Origin: Streptomyces harbinensis
GTDB taxonomy: Bacteria > Actinomycetota > Actinomycetes > Streptomycetales > Streptomycetaceae
Reading direction: 5' to 3'
Assembly (NCBI RefSeq): GCF_900116145.1
Contig: NZ_FPAB01000008.1
Span: 186,001-250,000 of the forward strand
DNA: 64,000 nucleotides
Part shown: in pieces, positions 8,234 to 17,342 of the stretch
How positions within the stretch are numbered: the first letter of the stretch is position 1
Layout: each line of letters opens with the position of its first letter
The notes under the pieces: model-generated
Told to the model about the DNA's origin: nothing
Seen by the model: the letters and a program-made list of their open reading frames with translations, nothing else
Databases searched by the model: none
Translations under genes and position numbers: made by a program

Positions 8234-8508
8234 CTCAGCGGGGATGCCCCTCATGGTGGGAGCACGGGTGCCGTGCGTCAACACCTCGCGCATTACTTTT
8301 CCGAACGGGGATCAGCCCGCGGGGCCGGGATCGGCCGAGGCCGGCTTCGCATTACGCAGCCGGATGCCGCTGAACCCCCAGACTGCTGCCGGTCACGGCG
8401 GCCCAGTACGGCCACAGGTTGTCGAGAACCCGCAGCTGGATCCCGGCCGCCCGGTGCAGCTCCAGCAGATCGCCCACGGGTTCGGCCGGCCCCAGCGGCC
8501 GGACCGGC

Positions 8509-8877
8509 TCAGGAGGGCTGGGGCTGGGGGTGGTCGTCGCGGAGGCCCAGCCTGCGGTGCTCGATGTGGTAGACGGCCTCGTCCAGTAGCTGGGCCACAT
8601 GGTGGTCGTGCAGGCTGTACACGATTCTGCGGCCCTGGCGGCTGCCGCTGACCAGGCTGAGGGTGCGCAGCAGGCGCAGCTGGTGGGAGACGGCGGACTG
8701 TTCCATGCCCACGGCGGCGGCGAGTTCGGTGACGGGCAGCGGGCCTTCGCGCAGCCGGGCGAGGATCAGCAGCCGGGAGGGGGTGGCGAGCGCCTGGAGG
8801 GTCGCGGCGACGGATGCGGCGCTCTCCGCGTCCAGTTTGGCGGCCGGGGCGGCCCGGCGGTCGGCTCCATGTCCCAT
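8509..8877 (-). CDS. nmtR: NmtR-like nickel/cobalt-sensing ArsR/SmtB repressor
   Basis: A 122-residue winged-helix metalloregulator that is released from DNA on binding Ni(II) or Co(II). The recognition segment is MEQSAVSHQLRLLR (58-71). The alpha-5 site D-x-H-x10-H-x2-H is complete: Asp91, His93, His104, His107. The N-terminus MGHG supplies Gly2 and His3, and His116 is present, as in mycobacterial NmtR; the NmtR His109 is Arg here. These ligands fix the start at 8877 although the ribosome-binding site is poor. It is divergent from a heterodimeric ABC exporter, its probable target. Confidence 0.85.
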   Translation of the reverse strand: MGHGADRRAAPAAKLDAESAASVAATLQALATPSRLLILARLREGPLPVTELAAAVGMEQSAVSHQLRLLRTLSLVSGSRQGRRIVYSLHDHHVAQLLDEAVYHIEHRRLGLRDDHPQPQPS

Positions 8878-9032
8878 TCGGGCATGGTACGTGGCGCGGG
8901 CGGATGGCCGGGAGCGCGGCAGTCGATGGGAACGTATTTCCGGAGGATTATCCGAGGTTTTCCTCGGCGCCGGGCGAAAGCGGGTGAGGGCCCGCAAAAA
9001 CCCGTTGCTTTTCGCGGGCGCGCGCCGTGAGG

Positions 9033-9049
9033 CTGGGCAGGTTGCCCAG
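9033..9049. promoter_or_regulatory. Inverted repeat upstream of the ABC exporter
   Basis: CTGGGCA-GGT-TGCCCAG is a perfect 7-bp inverted repeat ending 27 bases before the exporter start. It could be an operator or an RNA hairpin in the leader; its sequence differs from known AT-rich ArsR-family operators. Confidence 0.4.
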
Positions 9050-9076
9050 TTCCGCACGGACCGACTCTGGGATGTC

Positions 9077-10849
9077 ATGCACATTCGCGACCTTCCGTAT
9101 TCCGACCCCGGTGAACCCGACGTACGTTCCGGTTTCCGCTTTCTCCTGTGGCTGTTCCGCCATCAGCTGGGCGGCCAGACCCGGGCCCTGCTGTGGGGCA
9201 CCCTGCACCAGGCGAGCATCGCCCTGCTGCCGCTGGTGCTCGGCCTGGTGGTCCAGGCGGTGGTGCACCGCTCGGGCCGTGAGCTGGCGCTGAGCGGTCT
9301 GCTCATGCTGGCCATCTCGCTGGCCATGACGCTGGCGGACACGATGCTGCACCGGCAGGCCGTCACCAACTGGATCACGGCGGCGGCCCGGGTCCAGCAG
9401 TTGCTCGCCCGGCGGACCACCCAGCTGGGCGGGATGCTCACCCAGCGGGTGGCGGCGGGCGAAGTCGTCAAGGTCTCCACCGGTGATGTGGAGAAGATCG
9501 GCTGGTTCGTCGAGTCGGTCTCCCGGTTCGGGGCCGCCGTCGTGGTGGTCCTGTCCGTGTGCACCGGCCTGATCGTCTTCGAGCCCCGGCTGGGGCTGCT
9601 GGTGGCCGCGGGCGTCCTGGCCGTGGTGCTGTCCTTCGTGCCGCTGCTGCCGGCCGCCGTGCGGCGCGCCGACATCGAGCGCGGCAAGTCCGGCCGGGCC
9701 ACCGAGCTGGCCTCGGACACGGTCGCCGGGCTGCGGGTGCTGCGCGGCATCGGCGGCGAGGAGCTGTTCCTTGAGCGCTACCGGCGGGCTTCGCAGGAGG
9801 TGCGGGCCGCCTCGGTGCGCAGCGCCCGGATGTGGTCGCTGATCGACGCGGTGCAGGTGGTCATGCCGGGGCTGCTGCTGGTGGCGGTGGTGTGGCAGGG
9901 GGCCACGATGGCGAGCGAGGGCCGGATCTCGGCGGGCGCGCTGGTCACCGTGTACGGGGCGGCGACCTTCCTGATGTTCCCGCTGCGGCTCTTCCAGGAG
10001 ACGGCGATGGCGTTCACCTTCTCCCGTCCCTCCGCCAAGCGCGCGGTGCGGGTGCTGGGGCTGCTGCGGGAGTCCGGGCCGGCGGACGCGGCCCGCGGGA
10101 CGGACGGGGCGCCGCGCGGTGATCTGCGCGACCCGGCCAGTGGGCTGGTGGCCCGGGAGGGCCTGCTGACCGCCGTGGTCTGCGGGGATCCGAACACCGC
10201 CGAGCGGCTCGCCGGCCGGCTCGGCGGCCATCCGCTGCACGAGGGGGAGGAACCGTCGGCGCTGCTGGGCGGGGTCGCGCTGGACGGGCTGCCGCTCGCG
10301 GTGGCACGGACGGCCGTTCTGGTGCAGGACAAGGACCCGGTGCTGCTCTCGGGAACACTGCGGGAGCTGCTCGCGGTGCCCTCCTCCGGGCGGGTCACGG
10401 TCGAGGAGGCGCTGGGCGCGGCGCAGTGCGGGGATGTGCTGGAGGCGCTCTCGCGTGCGGCGGCCGGGCCGCAGGGCGATCCGATGGCGGCCCGGATCAC
10501 CGAACGGGGCCGCTCGCTGTCCGGCGGGCAGCGGCAGCGTCTCGCGCTGGCGAGGTCGCTGATCACCGACCCGGAGGTCCTGGTGCTGGACGAGCCGACC
10601 TCGGCGGTGGACTCGCACACCGAGGCGCGGATCGCGGCGGGGCTGGCCGGTCTGCGGGCCGGGCGCAGCACGGTGGTGTTCACCTCCTCGCCGCTGCTGC
10701 TCGATCGCGCGGACGCCGTGGTGTTCGTCGATGAAGGCCGCGTCGCGGCGCAGGGGACCCACCGGGACCTGCTGGAGACGCATGCCGGCTACCGGGCGGT
10801 CGTGACCCGGGAGCCGGAGACCACCCACTACGCGGAGGAGACGGCATGA
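9077..10849 (+). CDS. ABC exporter half-transporter A (degenerate Walker A)
   Basis: A 590-residue type IV exporter subunit with an N-terminal six-helix domain (about 30-310) and a C-terminal ATPase domain. The ATPase keeps the signature LSGGQRQR (about 480) and Walker B LVLDEPTSAVD (about 502). The Walker A position reads CGDPNTAER (about 370) and has lost the P-loop Lys, and the switch His is replaced (FTSSP). It should pair with the next gene. The last four bases overlap that gene (ATGA), so the two are translated together. The start at 9077 has a weak ribosome-binding site. Confidence 0.9.
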   Translation: MHIRDLPYSDPGEPDVRSGFRFLLWLFRHQLGGQTRALLWGTLHQASIALLPLVLGLVVQAVVHRSGRELALSGLLMLAISLAMTLADTMLHRQAVTNWITAAARVQQLLARRTTQLGGMLTQRVAAGEVVKVSTGDVEKIGWFVESVSRFGAAVVVVLSVCTGLIVFEPRLGLLVAAGVLAVVLSFVPLLPAAVRRADIERGKSGRATELASDTVAGLRVLRGIGGEELFLERYRRASQEVRAASVRSARMWSLIDAVQVVMPGLLLVAVVWQGATMASEGRISAGALVTVYGAATFLMFPLRLFQETAMAFTFSRPSAKRAVRVLGLLRESGPADAARGTDGAPRGDLRDPASGLVAREGLLTAVVCGDPNTAERLAGRLGGHPLHEGEEPSALLGGVALDGLPLAVARTAVLVQDKDPVLLSGTLRELLAVPSSGRVTVEEALGAAQCGDVLEALSRAAAGPQGDPMAARITERGRSLSGGQRQRLALARSLITDPEVLVLDEPTSAVDSHTEARIAAGLAGLRAGRSTVVFTSSPLLLDRADAVVFVDEGRVAAQGTHRDLLETHAGYRAVVTREPETTHYAEETA

Positions 10850-12666
10850 TCGGGGTTTCGCCGCCCGAGTACGATCCGTCGTCCGTGGAGCACGCCACCA
10901 CGCTGCCGGTGGCGGGCCGGGCGACGGTGCGGGCGTACGTACGGGAGTTGCTGCACCGGCACCGGCGGGCGTTCGCCGTGCTGGTGGGGGTGAACACGCT
11001 GGCGGTGCTCGCCTCCATGGTCGGCCCCTACCTGCTGGGCCGGGTGGTACAGGATCTGGCGGCGGGTGCGAAGGATCTGCGGCTGGGGCCCACGGTGGCG
11101 CTGTTCGCGGTGGCGCTCGCGGTGCAGGCGTTCTTCGTCCGGATGGTGCGGCTGCGCGGTGCCGTGCTGGGCGAACGGATGCTGGCCGATCTGCGCGAGG
11201 ACTTCCTGGTGCGGTCGGTGGGACTGCCGCCCGGGGTGCTGGAGCGGGCCGGGACCGGTGATCTGCTGGCGCGGATCAACACGGATGTGGACCGGCTCGC
11301 CCAGGCGATGCGGGAGGCCGTGCCGCAGCTGGCGATCGCGGTGGTGTGGGCGGGGCTGCTGCTCGGCGGGATCGTGGTGACCGCTCCGGCGCTGGGGCTG
11401 GCGGCGCTGATCGCGCTGCCGGTGCTGGTGGCGGGGTGCTGGTGGTACTTCCGCCGGGCGCCGGGTGCCTACCGGGCGGAGGCCGCCGGGTACGCGGCGG
11501 TGGCCGCGGCGCTGGCGGAGACGGTGGACGCGGGGCGGACCATCGAGGCGCACCGGCTGGAGGCGTCGCGGGTGGAGCTGTCGGAACGACGGGTTTTCGA
11601 ATGGACGCGGTGGGAGCGTTACACACTGTGGCTGCGGACCGTGCTGATTCCGACGATCAACGTCTACCACTCGCTGATCTTCGCCGGGGTGCTGCTGCTC
11701 GGCGGGGTCTTCGTGCTCCAGGACTGGCTTTCGGTGGGTCAGCTGACGACCGGGGCGCTGCTGGCGCAGATGCTGGTGGAGCCGATCGGGATGATCGTGC
11801 GCTGGTTCGACGAGTTGCAGGTGGCGCAGGTGTCGCTGGCGCGGCTGGTGGGGGTGCGGGAGGTCGAGGACACGGACGCCGACGCGTCGCTGTCGCCGCA
11901 GGGCCGGGAGCTGACGGCGCGGGAGGTTCGGTTCGGCTATCTGGCGGGCCGTGACGTCCTGCACGATGTGTCGCTGCGGGTGCCGCCGGGGACGCGGATG
12001 GCGCTGGTGGGCCCTTCGGGCGCGGGCAAGTCGACGCTGGGGCGGCTGCTGGCCGGGATCTACGCGCCGGGCAGTGGCGACATCACGCTGGGCGGGGCGC
12101 GGCTGTCCGGAATGCCGGCGGAGCGGGTACGGGAGCAGGTGGCGCTGGTCAACCAGGAGCACCATGTGTTCGTGGGGCCGCTGCGCGACAATCTGCTGCT
12201 GGCCCGGGAGGGCGCGACGGACGCGGAGTTGTGGGCGGCGCTGGGTGCGGTGGACGCGGACGGCTGGGTCCGGGCGCTGCCGCGGGGTCTGGACACCGAG
12301 GTGGGGTCAGGGGCGGTGGCGGTGACACCGGCGCAGGCGCAGCAGATCGCGCTGGCCCGGCTGGTGCTGGCCGATCCGCACACGCTGGTGCTGGACGAGG
12401 CGACGTCGTTGCTGGATCCGCGTGCGGCGCGGGATCTGGAGCGCTCGCTGGGGCGGGTGCTGCACGGCCGTACGGTGATCGCGATCGCGCACCGGCTGCA
12501 CACCGCGCACGACGCGGATGTGATCGCGGTGGTGGAGGACGGCCGGATCAGTGAACTGGGCAGCCATGACGAACTGGTGGCCGCCGGCGGGGCGTACGCG
12601 GCGCTGTGGCGCTCCTGGCACGGGTCCCCTTCCCGGGAGGACGAGGCGGGCCGTCTGGTCCACTGA
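10846..12666 (+). CDS. ABC exporter half-transporter B (degenerate signature)
   Basis: A 606-residue partner of the preceding subunit with membrane domain (about 30-330) and ATPase domain. Walker A is intact (GPSGAGKST, about 390), Walker B is LVLDEATSLLD (about 515) and the switch His is present (IAHRL). The signature motif is lost (VTPAQAQQ in place of LSGGQ). The heterodimer therefore has one full ATP site made from this Walker A and the partner's LSGGQ, and one dead site. The substrate is unknown; the divergent NmtR-like gene hints at metal stress. A strong terminator follows. Confidence 0.9.
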   Translation: MIGVSPPEYDPSSVEHATTLPVAGRATVRAYVRELLHRHRRAFAVLVGVNTLAVLASMVGPYLLGRVVQDLAAGAKDLRLGPTVALFAVALAVQAFFVRMVRLRGAVLGERMLADLREDFLVRSVGLPPGVLERAGTGDLLARINTDVDRLAQAMREAVPQLAIAVVWAGLLLGGIVVTAPALGLAALIALPVLVAGCWWYFRRAPGAYRAEAAGYAAVAAALAETVDAGRTIEAHRLEASRVELSERRVFEWTRWERYTLWLRTVLIPTINVYHSLIFAGVLLLGGVFVLQDWLSVGQLTTGALLAQMLVEPIGMIVRWFDELQVAQVSLARLVGVREVEDTDADASLSPQGRELTAREVRFGYLAGRDVLHDVSLRVPPGTRMALVGPSGAGKSTLGRLLAGIYAPGSGDITLGGARLSGMPAERVREQVALVNQEHHVFVGPLRDNLLLAREGATDAELWAALGAVDADGWVRALPRGLDTEVGSGAVAVTPAQAQQIALARLVLADPHTLVLDEATSLLDPRAARDLERSLGRVLHGRTVIAIAHRLHTAHDADVIAVVEDGRISELGSHDELVAAGGAYAALWRSWHGSPSREDEAGRLVH

Positions 12667-12685
12667 GGACCGGCCGGACGGCGCG

Positions 12686-12722
12686 GGGACGTCCTCCCCG
12701 GCCTCGCCGGGGAGGACGTCCC
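12686..12722 (+). terminator. Strong hairpin terminator after the ABC operon
   Basis: A perfect 17-bp stem (12686-12702 with 12706-12722) closed by the triloop CTC starts 19 bases after the stop codon. It also lies before the convergent YdjM-like gene. Confidence 0.85.
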
Positions 12723-12796
12723 AGGACCCGGTGGCGCGGGCCGCCCGTTTCCGGGCTCCGTGCTCCTGGCCGGGAGTCGGGGCGGCGGGGGGTGGG

Positions 12797-13582
12797 TCAG
12801 GCGGCCAGGACCAGGGCGCCGATGCCGCTGGCGGCGCCGACCACCATGAAGACCGGCATCAGCACCTTGTTCTCCACCCAGGCGCCGGCCTTGAAGCGCA
12901 TGAAGGAGGGGGTGCCGATGGGGTACCAGCGGCGGCCCTTGATGGTCAGCGGCCACAGCACGGGGACGCCGGAGATGGTGAGGGCGTCCCCGAGGTTGTG
13001 CACCATGGCGCCCAGCACGATGGGGATGCCGAGCCAGAGATAGGGCTCGGCGAACAGCCAGGTGGAACCGTTACCGGGCTCGTCCAGGACGGCGGCCAGG
13101 ATCCAGGCGCTGGTGGCGCCGAGCAGCCACACCAGGACGTCGCTTGACATCCGCGCCATCCGCCACAGCAGCCCCTCCACGGCGAGCACCATGTGGATGA
13201 AGAGGATGATGAGCACGGCCCAGCGCCCGAAGAGCACGGCTGCGGCCGAGAAGCCGGCGCCGATGAGCAGGGCCCAGACCCAGGTGTGGGTGAGGGTGCG
13301 GTGTCCGCCGGTGCGGCGCCGGTCGCGCCGGCCGCGGGTGGCGTTGTAGACGGTCACCGAGAGCTTGTCGATCAGTCCGGCCAGCCATCGGGAGGGTGGG
13401 CCGAAGGCGCGCGAGATCGTGGCGCCCTTCTGGTCGAGGTCGGGTGCGAGGGCAGCGCCCGCGCAGATCAGTGTCCCGGCCAGCAGGACGGGCCAGGGCA
13501 TCGGATGGTCCGCGGCGGCGGCTACGAGGCCCACCCCCAGCCAGGCCATCGCGCCGGACAGTGAATGCGCCGGTCCCATCAT
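12797..13582 (-). CDS. YdjM-like membrane-bound metal-dependent hydrolase
   Basis: A 261-residue integral membrane protein of the YdjM family. Conserved segments seen are GPAHSLSG near the N-terminus, PDLDQKGATISR (about 48-59) and HRTLTHT (about 94-100); their His and Asp residues are the putative metal ligands. Several membrane helices follow. In Escherichia coli ydjM is LexA-controlled, but its substrate is unknown. The start is the first of two adjacent ATG codons and the second (13579) is equally possible. It is divergent from a helicase gene with a 126-base gap. Confidence 0.8.
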   Translation of the reverse strand: MMGPAHSLSGAMAWLGVGLVAAAADHPMPWPVLLAGTLICAGAALAPDLDQKGATISRAFGPPSRWLAGLIDKLSVTVYNATRGRRDRRRTGGHRTLTHTWVWALLIGAGFSAAAVLFGRWAVLIILFIHMVLAVEGLLWRMARMSSDVLVWLLGATSAWILAAVLDEPGNGSTWLFAEPYLWLGIPIVLGAMVHNLGDALTISGVPVLWPLTIKGRRWYPIGTPSFMRFKAGAWVENKVLMPVFMVVGAASGIGALVLAA

Positions 13583-13708
13583 TTGGCAGCGCCCCCGCCT
13601 TCTACTCGTCGTCTGTGCAGTTCTGTTGGCGGCTCAGCGTAGTCCCATGTGATCTTGGGATGAGCAGCCGGTTGCGGTTTCACCGCCGGGTGCAGGCAGT
13701 ATGGGACG

Positions 13709-16222
13709 GTGACCCTTATCGATCAGATGCCTGCCGACAGCGATCCCGATGCCCTCTTTGACGCGTTCTCGTCATGGGCCGAAGAGCGGGGGATCTCCCT
13801 GTACCCCGCTCAGGAGGAGGCGCTGATCGAAGTGGTCTCGGGGGCGAACGTCATCCTGTCCACGCCGACCGGGTCCGGCAAGTCCCTGGTGGCGGCCGGC
13901 GCGCACTTCGCCGCGCTGGCCCGGGACGAGGTGACCTTCTACACCGCGCCGATCAAGGCGCTGGTCTCGGAGAAGTTCTTCGACCTGTGCAAGATCTTCG
14001 GCACCGAGAACGTCGGGATGCTCACCGGGGACGCCTCGGTCAACGCCGACGCCCCGGTGATCTGCTGCACCGCCGAGGTGCTGGCCTCCATCGCGCTGCG
14101 GGACGGCGCCGAGGCGGACATCGGCCAGGTGGTGATGGACGAGTTCCACTTCTACGCCGAACCCGACCGCGGCTGGGCGTGGCAGATCCCGCTGCTGGAG
14201 CTGCCGCAGGCGCAGTTCGTCCTGATGTCCGCGACGCTCGGCGACATGTCGCGGTTCGAGGAGGACCTGACCCGGCGTACGAAACGGCCCACGGCGGTGG
14301 TGCGCTCCGCCACCCGTCCGGTGCCGCTCAGCTATGAGTACCGCACCACCTCGCTCACCGACACCCTCACCGAGCTGCTGGAGACGCACCAGTCCCCCGT
14401 CTACATCGTGCACTTCACGCAGGCGCAGGCCGTGGAGCGGGCCCAGGCCCTGATGAGCATCAACATGTGCACGCGGGCGGAGAAGGACCAGATCGCCGCG
14501 CTGATCGGCAATTTCCGGTTCACCACGTCCTTCGGCCGCAATCTCTCGCGGTTCGTGCGGCACGGCATCGGGGTGCACCACGCCGGCATGCTGCCCAAGT
14601 ACCGGCGGCTGGTGGAGAAGCTGGCGCAGGCCGGGCTGCTGAAGGTCATCTGCGGTACGGACACCCTGGGCGTGGGGGTCAATGTGCCGATCCGCACGGT
14701 GCTCTTCACCGCGCTGACGAAGTACGACGGCAATCGCGTCCGGGTGCTGCGGGCCCGGGAGTTCCACCAGATCGCCGGGCGGGCCGGGCGGGCCGGCTTC
14801 GACACGGCGGGCTTCGTGGTGGCACAGGCACCCGAGCACGTGGTGGAGAACGAGAAGGCGCTCGCCAAGGCGGGCGAGGACCCGAAGAAGCGCCGCAAGG
14901 TGGTGCGCAAGAAGGCACCCGAGGGCTTCGTGAACTGGTCCCAGTCCACCTTCGAGAAGCTGATCGCCTCCGAACCGGAGCCGCTGACCTCGCGCTTCCG
15001 GGTCACGCACGCGATGCTGCTGTCGGTCATCGCCCGCCCCGGCAACGCCTTCGAGGCGATGCGGCGGCTGCTGGAGGACAATCACGAGCCGCGCCGGGCG
15101 CAGTTGCGCCACATCCGGCGGGCGATCGCCATCTACCGTTCGCTGCTGGACGGCGGGGTGGTGGAACGGCTGCCGGAGCCGGACGCGCAGGGCCGGATCG
15201 TCCGGCTGACGGTGGATCTCCAGGCGGACTTCGCGCTCAATCAGCCGCTGTCCACCTTCGCCCTCGCGGCCTTCGAGGTGCTGGACCCGGAATCTCCCTC
15301 CTACGCGTTGGACATGGTGTCGGTCGTGGAGTCCACCCTGGACGATCCGCGGCAGATCCTGGCGGCCCAGCAGAACAAGGCGCGCGGTGAGGCGGTCGCC
15401 GCCATGAAGGCGGACGGGGTGGAATACGAGGAGCGGATGGAGCGGCTGATGGACATCAGCTATCCCAAGCCGCTGGAGGAGTTGCTGTTCCACGCCTACG
15501 GCGTCTACCGCAGGAGCCACCCCTGGGTCGGGGACCACCCGCTGTCGCCCAAGTCGGTGGTGCGCGACATGTACGAGCGGGCGATGACCTTCTCCGAGTT
15601 CGTCTCCACGTACGAACTGGCCCGCACCGAGGGCATCGTGCTGCGCTATCTGGCCGGCGCCTACAAGGCGCTGGAGCACACCGTCCCCGATGATCTGAAG
15701 TCGGAGGACTTCCAGGACATCACGGCGTGGCTGGGCGAGCTGGTCCGGCAGGTGGACTCCAGCCTGCTGGACGAGTGGGAGCAGCTGGCCAATCCGGCCG
15801 AGGAGGACGCGGAGCAGGCGCAGGAGCGGGCCGATCAGGTCAAGCCGGTCACCGCGAACGCCAGGGCGTTCCGGGTGCTGGTGCGCAACGCGCTGTTCCG
15901 GCGGGTGGAGCTGGCGGCCTGGGACCGCACCGCCGAACTCGGGGAGCTGGACGGCGAGGCGGGCTGGGATTCGGAGCGGTGGGCCCGGGCGATGGACGCG
16001 TACTGGGAGGAGTACGACGAGCTGGGCACCGGCCCCGACGCGCGGGGGCCCAAGCTGCTGAGCATCGAGGAGCGGCCCGAGGACGGTCTGTGGCGGGTGC
16101 GGCAGACGTTCGCGGATCCGGCGGGTGACCACGACTGGGGCATCACGGCGGAGGTGGATCTCACGGCGTCCGACGCCGAGGGACGGGCCGTCCTGCAGGT
16201 GGTGGACGTCGGGCAGTTGTGA
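13709..16222 (+). CDS. Ski2-like DEAD/DEAH-box RNA helicase (DUF3516 type)
   Basis: An 837-residue ATP-dependent helicase. Motif I is TPTGSGKS (52-59), motif II DEFH (144-147), motif III SAT (174-176) and motif VI QIAGRAGRAG (354-363). The C-terminal half from about 430 matches the long extension of actinobacterial Ski2-like helicases, with a basic linker (KKRRKVVRKK) before it. RNA decay or ribosome assembly is the likely role by family. The GTG start has no proper Shine-Dalgarno sequence and a TATGGG element lies just upstream, so the message may be leaderless. Confidence 0.9.
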   Translation: MTLIDQMPADSDPDALFDAFSSWAEERGISLYPAQEEALIEVVSGANVILSTPTGSGKSLVAAGAHFAALARDEVTFYTAPIKALVSEKFFDLCKIFGTENVGMLTGDASVNADAPVICCTAEVLASIALRDGAEADIGQVVMDEFHFYAEPDRGWAWQIPLLELPQAQFVLMSATLGDMSRFEEDLTRRTKRPTAVVRSATRPVPLSYEYRTTSLTDTLTELLETHQSPVYIVHFTQAQAVERAQALMSINMCTRAEKDQIAALIGNFRFTTSFGRNLSRFVRHGIGVHHAGMLPKYRRLVEKLAQAGLLKVICGTDTLGVGVNVPIRTVLFTALTKYDGNRVRVLRAREFHQIAGRAGRAGFDTAGFVVAQAPEHVVENEKALAKAGEDPKKRRKVVRKKAPEGFVNWSQSTFEKLIASEPEPLTSRFRVTHAMLLSVIARPGNAFEAMRRLLEDNHEPRRAQLRHIRRAIAIYRSLLDGGVVERLPEPDAQGRIVRLTVDLQADFALNQPLSTFALAAFEVLDPESPSYALDMVSVVESTLDDPRQILAAQQNKARGEAVAAMKADGVEYEERMERLMDISYPKPLEELLFHAYGVYRRSHPWVGDHPLSPKSVVRDMYERAMTFSEFVSTYELARTEGIVLRYLAGAYKALEHTVPDDLKSEDFQDITAWLGELVRQVDSSLLDEWEQLANPAEEDAEQAQERADQVKPVTANARAFRVLVRNALFRRVELAAWDRTAELGELDGEAGWDSERWARAMDAYWEEYDELGTGPDARGPKLLSIEERPEDGLWRVRQTFADPAGDHDWGITAEVDLTASDAEGRAVLQVVDVGQL

Positions 16223-16245
16223 CCCCGCGCGGCTGATCGCGCCGG

Positions 16246-17259
16246 TCATCGGGCGGTGCACGGTGCCGGCTCCTCTCCGGGTGCGGGACGGGCGGCCCTG
16301 GCCTCGGTGAGGTGGCGCCCCAGCAGGGACCGGTACCAGCGGATCTCGTCCGGGTCGGTGGCCCGCAGGATCTCCCGGATCCGGTCCGTGCGGGTGCCTC
16401 CCGGGTCGGCCGGCAGCAGCGGCGGGCGCAGCAGGCGCAGCCGGGTGCGTTCCTCGGGGTCGGGGACCAGCTCGCGCAGCGTCGGTGGCTCCAGGAGGGC
16501 GGCGGGCACGGCGGCTTTCTCCCAGGGGCCGGTGGCCTGCCGGGCCAGCAGGGCGGTGCGGCGGCCCCGCCATTTTCTGGGCCGCCAGTCCGTGCCGGCC
16601 GCCAGCGCCCTGCGCAGCCCGTCCGGCGCCCGGCCGCGCAGCAAATGGGGGCAGTACCCAGCGAAGTCGCGCAGCTCACGGGCGGAGTACCGCCACACGA
16701 GGGCCTGGTAGCGGTTGAGGTGGAAGCCGACCGGGCTGAAGCAGCCGCCTCTGGCCAGCCGGGTGAAGCGGGCGGTGCTGATGCCGAGCAGCGCGGCGCC
16801 GTCGGTGGCGTTGACCAGGTGGACGCGGTCCCGCAGCCCGGCGCGGGTGCGGCGGTCCCCGCGCAGCCGGTCGAGCGCGGCGCGCGGCACCCTGCGGCGC
16901 CAGGGCGGCCCGGCGCAGGGGAGGGTGGGCAGTGCGCCCAGCTCGATCGCCGCCTCGAACTCATGGCGGCGCAGGCCCAGTTCCCGGGCGACGGTGCGCG
17001 TGCCCCGGGTCCAGGCTCCGGTGGGCACATCGCCGGGGCGCGGCCGGACGTCGTCCTCCCCGCCGAGCAGCGGCGGGGCCGCGGTGACGATGCCGGGCCG
17101 GGCCGGCGAGGGCCGGGCCGGCGAGGGCTGGGCCGGCGAGGGCTGGGCCGGCGAGGGCTGGGCCGGCGAGGGCTGGGCCGGGTGGTGGGGCGGCGCGATC
17201 CCGCCGCGCTCCCCCGGGGTGGACGGCTCGGTGTGCGGCTGGGTGGTGTGGGGGGACAT
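16246..17259 (-). CDS. DUF6397-like protein with proline-repeat N-terminus
   Basis: A 337-residue Streptomyces-type protein of unknown function. Residues 25-55 are a PAQPS/PARPS repeat made by 15-bp DNA repeats. The following region (about 85-220) has two helix-turn-helix-like stretches (RELGLRRHEFEAAIELG and GAALLGISTARFTRLARGG), so DNA binding is plausible but unproven. GGAAGAAGG supports the ATG at 17259. It ends 24 bases from the convergent helicase stop. A promoter and a 16-bp palindrome lie upstream, adjacent to the roadblock gene on the same strand. Confidence 0.75.
   Translation of the reverse strand: MSPHTTQPHTEPSTPGERGGIAPPHHPAQPSPAQPSPAQPSPAQPSPARPSPARPGIVTAAPPLLGGEDDVRPRPGDVPTGAWTRGTRTVARELGLRRHEFEAAIELGALPTLPCAGPPWRRRVPRAALDRLRGDRRTRAGLRDRVHLVNATDGAALLGISTARFTRLARGGCFSPVGFHLNRYQALVWRYSARELRDFAGYCPHLLRGRAPDGLRRALAAGTDWRPRKWRGRRTALLARQATGPWEKAAVPAALLEPPTLRELVPDPEERTRLRLLRPPLLPADPGGTRTDRIREILRATDPDEIRWYRSLLGRHLTEARAARPAPGEEPAPCTAR
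17101..17175. repeat. Five tandem 15-bp repeats inside the DUF6397-like gene
   Basis: Five units of GGCCGGCGAGGGCTG (the first has CCG at its end) encode PAQPS/PARPS on the minus strand. The unit length is a multiple of three, so copy-number changes keep the reading frame. Confidence 0.9.
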
Positions 17260-17296
17260 GGGGGCCTTCTTCCGTCACTCTGACTACGCTCTGTCA

Positions 17297-17327
17297 TCAG
17301 AGTAGGCCGCGCCATCACCCAGCGCAA
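17297..17327 (-). promoter_or_regulatory. Promoter of the DUF6397-like gene
   Basis: On the minus strand TTGCGC (17327-17322) and TACTCT (17304-17299) are separated by 17 bases. An inverted repeat ACTCTGA/TCAGAGT (17277-17283 and 17297-17303) overlaps the -10 and the start region and could serve as an operator. Confidence 0.5.
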
Positions 17328-17342
17328 CAATCTGTCCCGTTA

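Larger units (their letters stand above)
7583..8508. other. Gene-poor 0.9-kb region with two CebR-type boxes
   Basis: No recognisable protein family is found on either strand. Long frames on the plus strand (7487-8194, 7576-8373) have Arg/Gly/Pro-rich products typical of noncoding GC-rich DNA. The two palindromes at 7670 and 8220 and one 48-codon minus-strand frame are the only features I can support. It may be a remnant of a lost gene. Confidence 0.6.

Noticed and set aside
8352..8600. 82-codon minus-strand frame ending in a protein-like stretch
   Set aside because: More than a third overlaps the well-supported nmtR gene in another frame, and no family is recognised; at most a decayed fragment.
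13772..16573. 933-codon minus-strand frame
   Set aside because: Shadow of the helicase gene; Arg/His/Leu-rich with no motifs, whereas the plus strand contains all helicase motifs.
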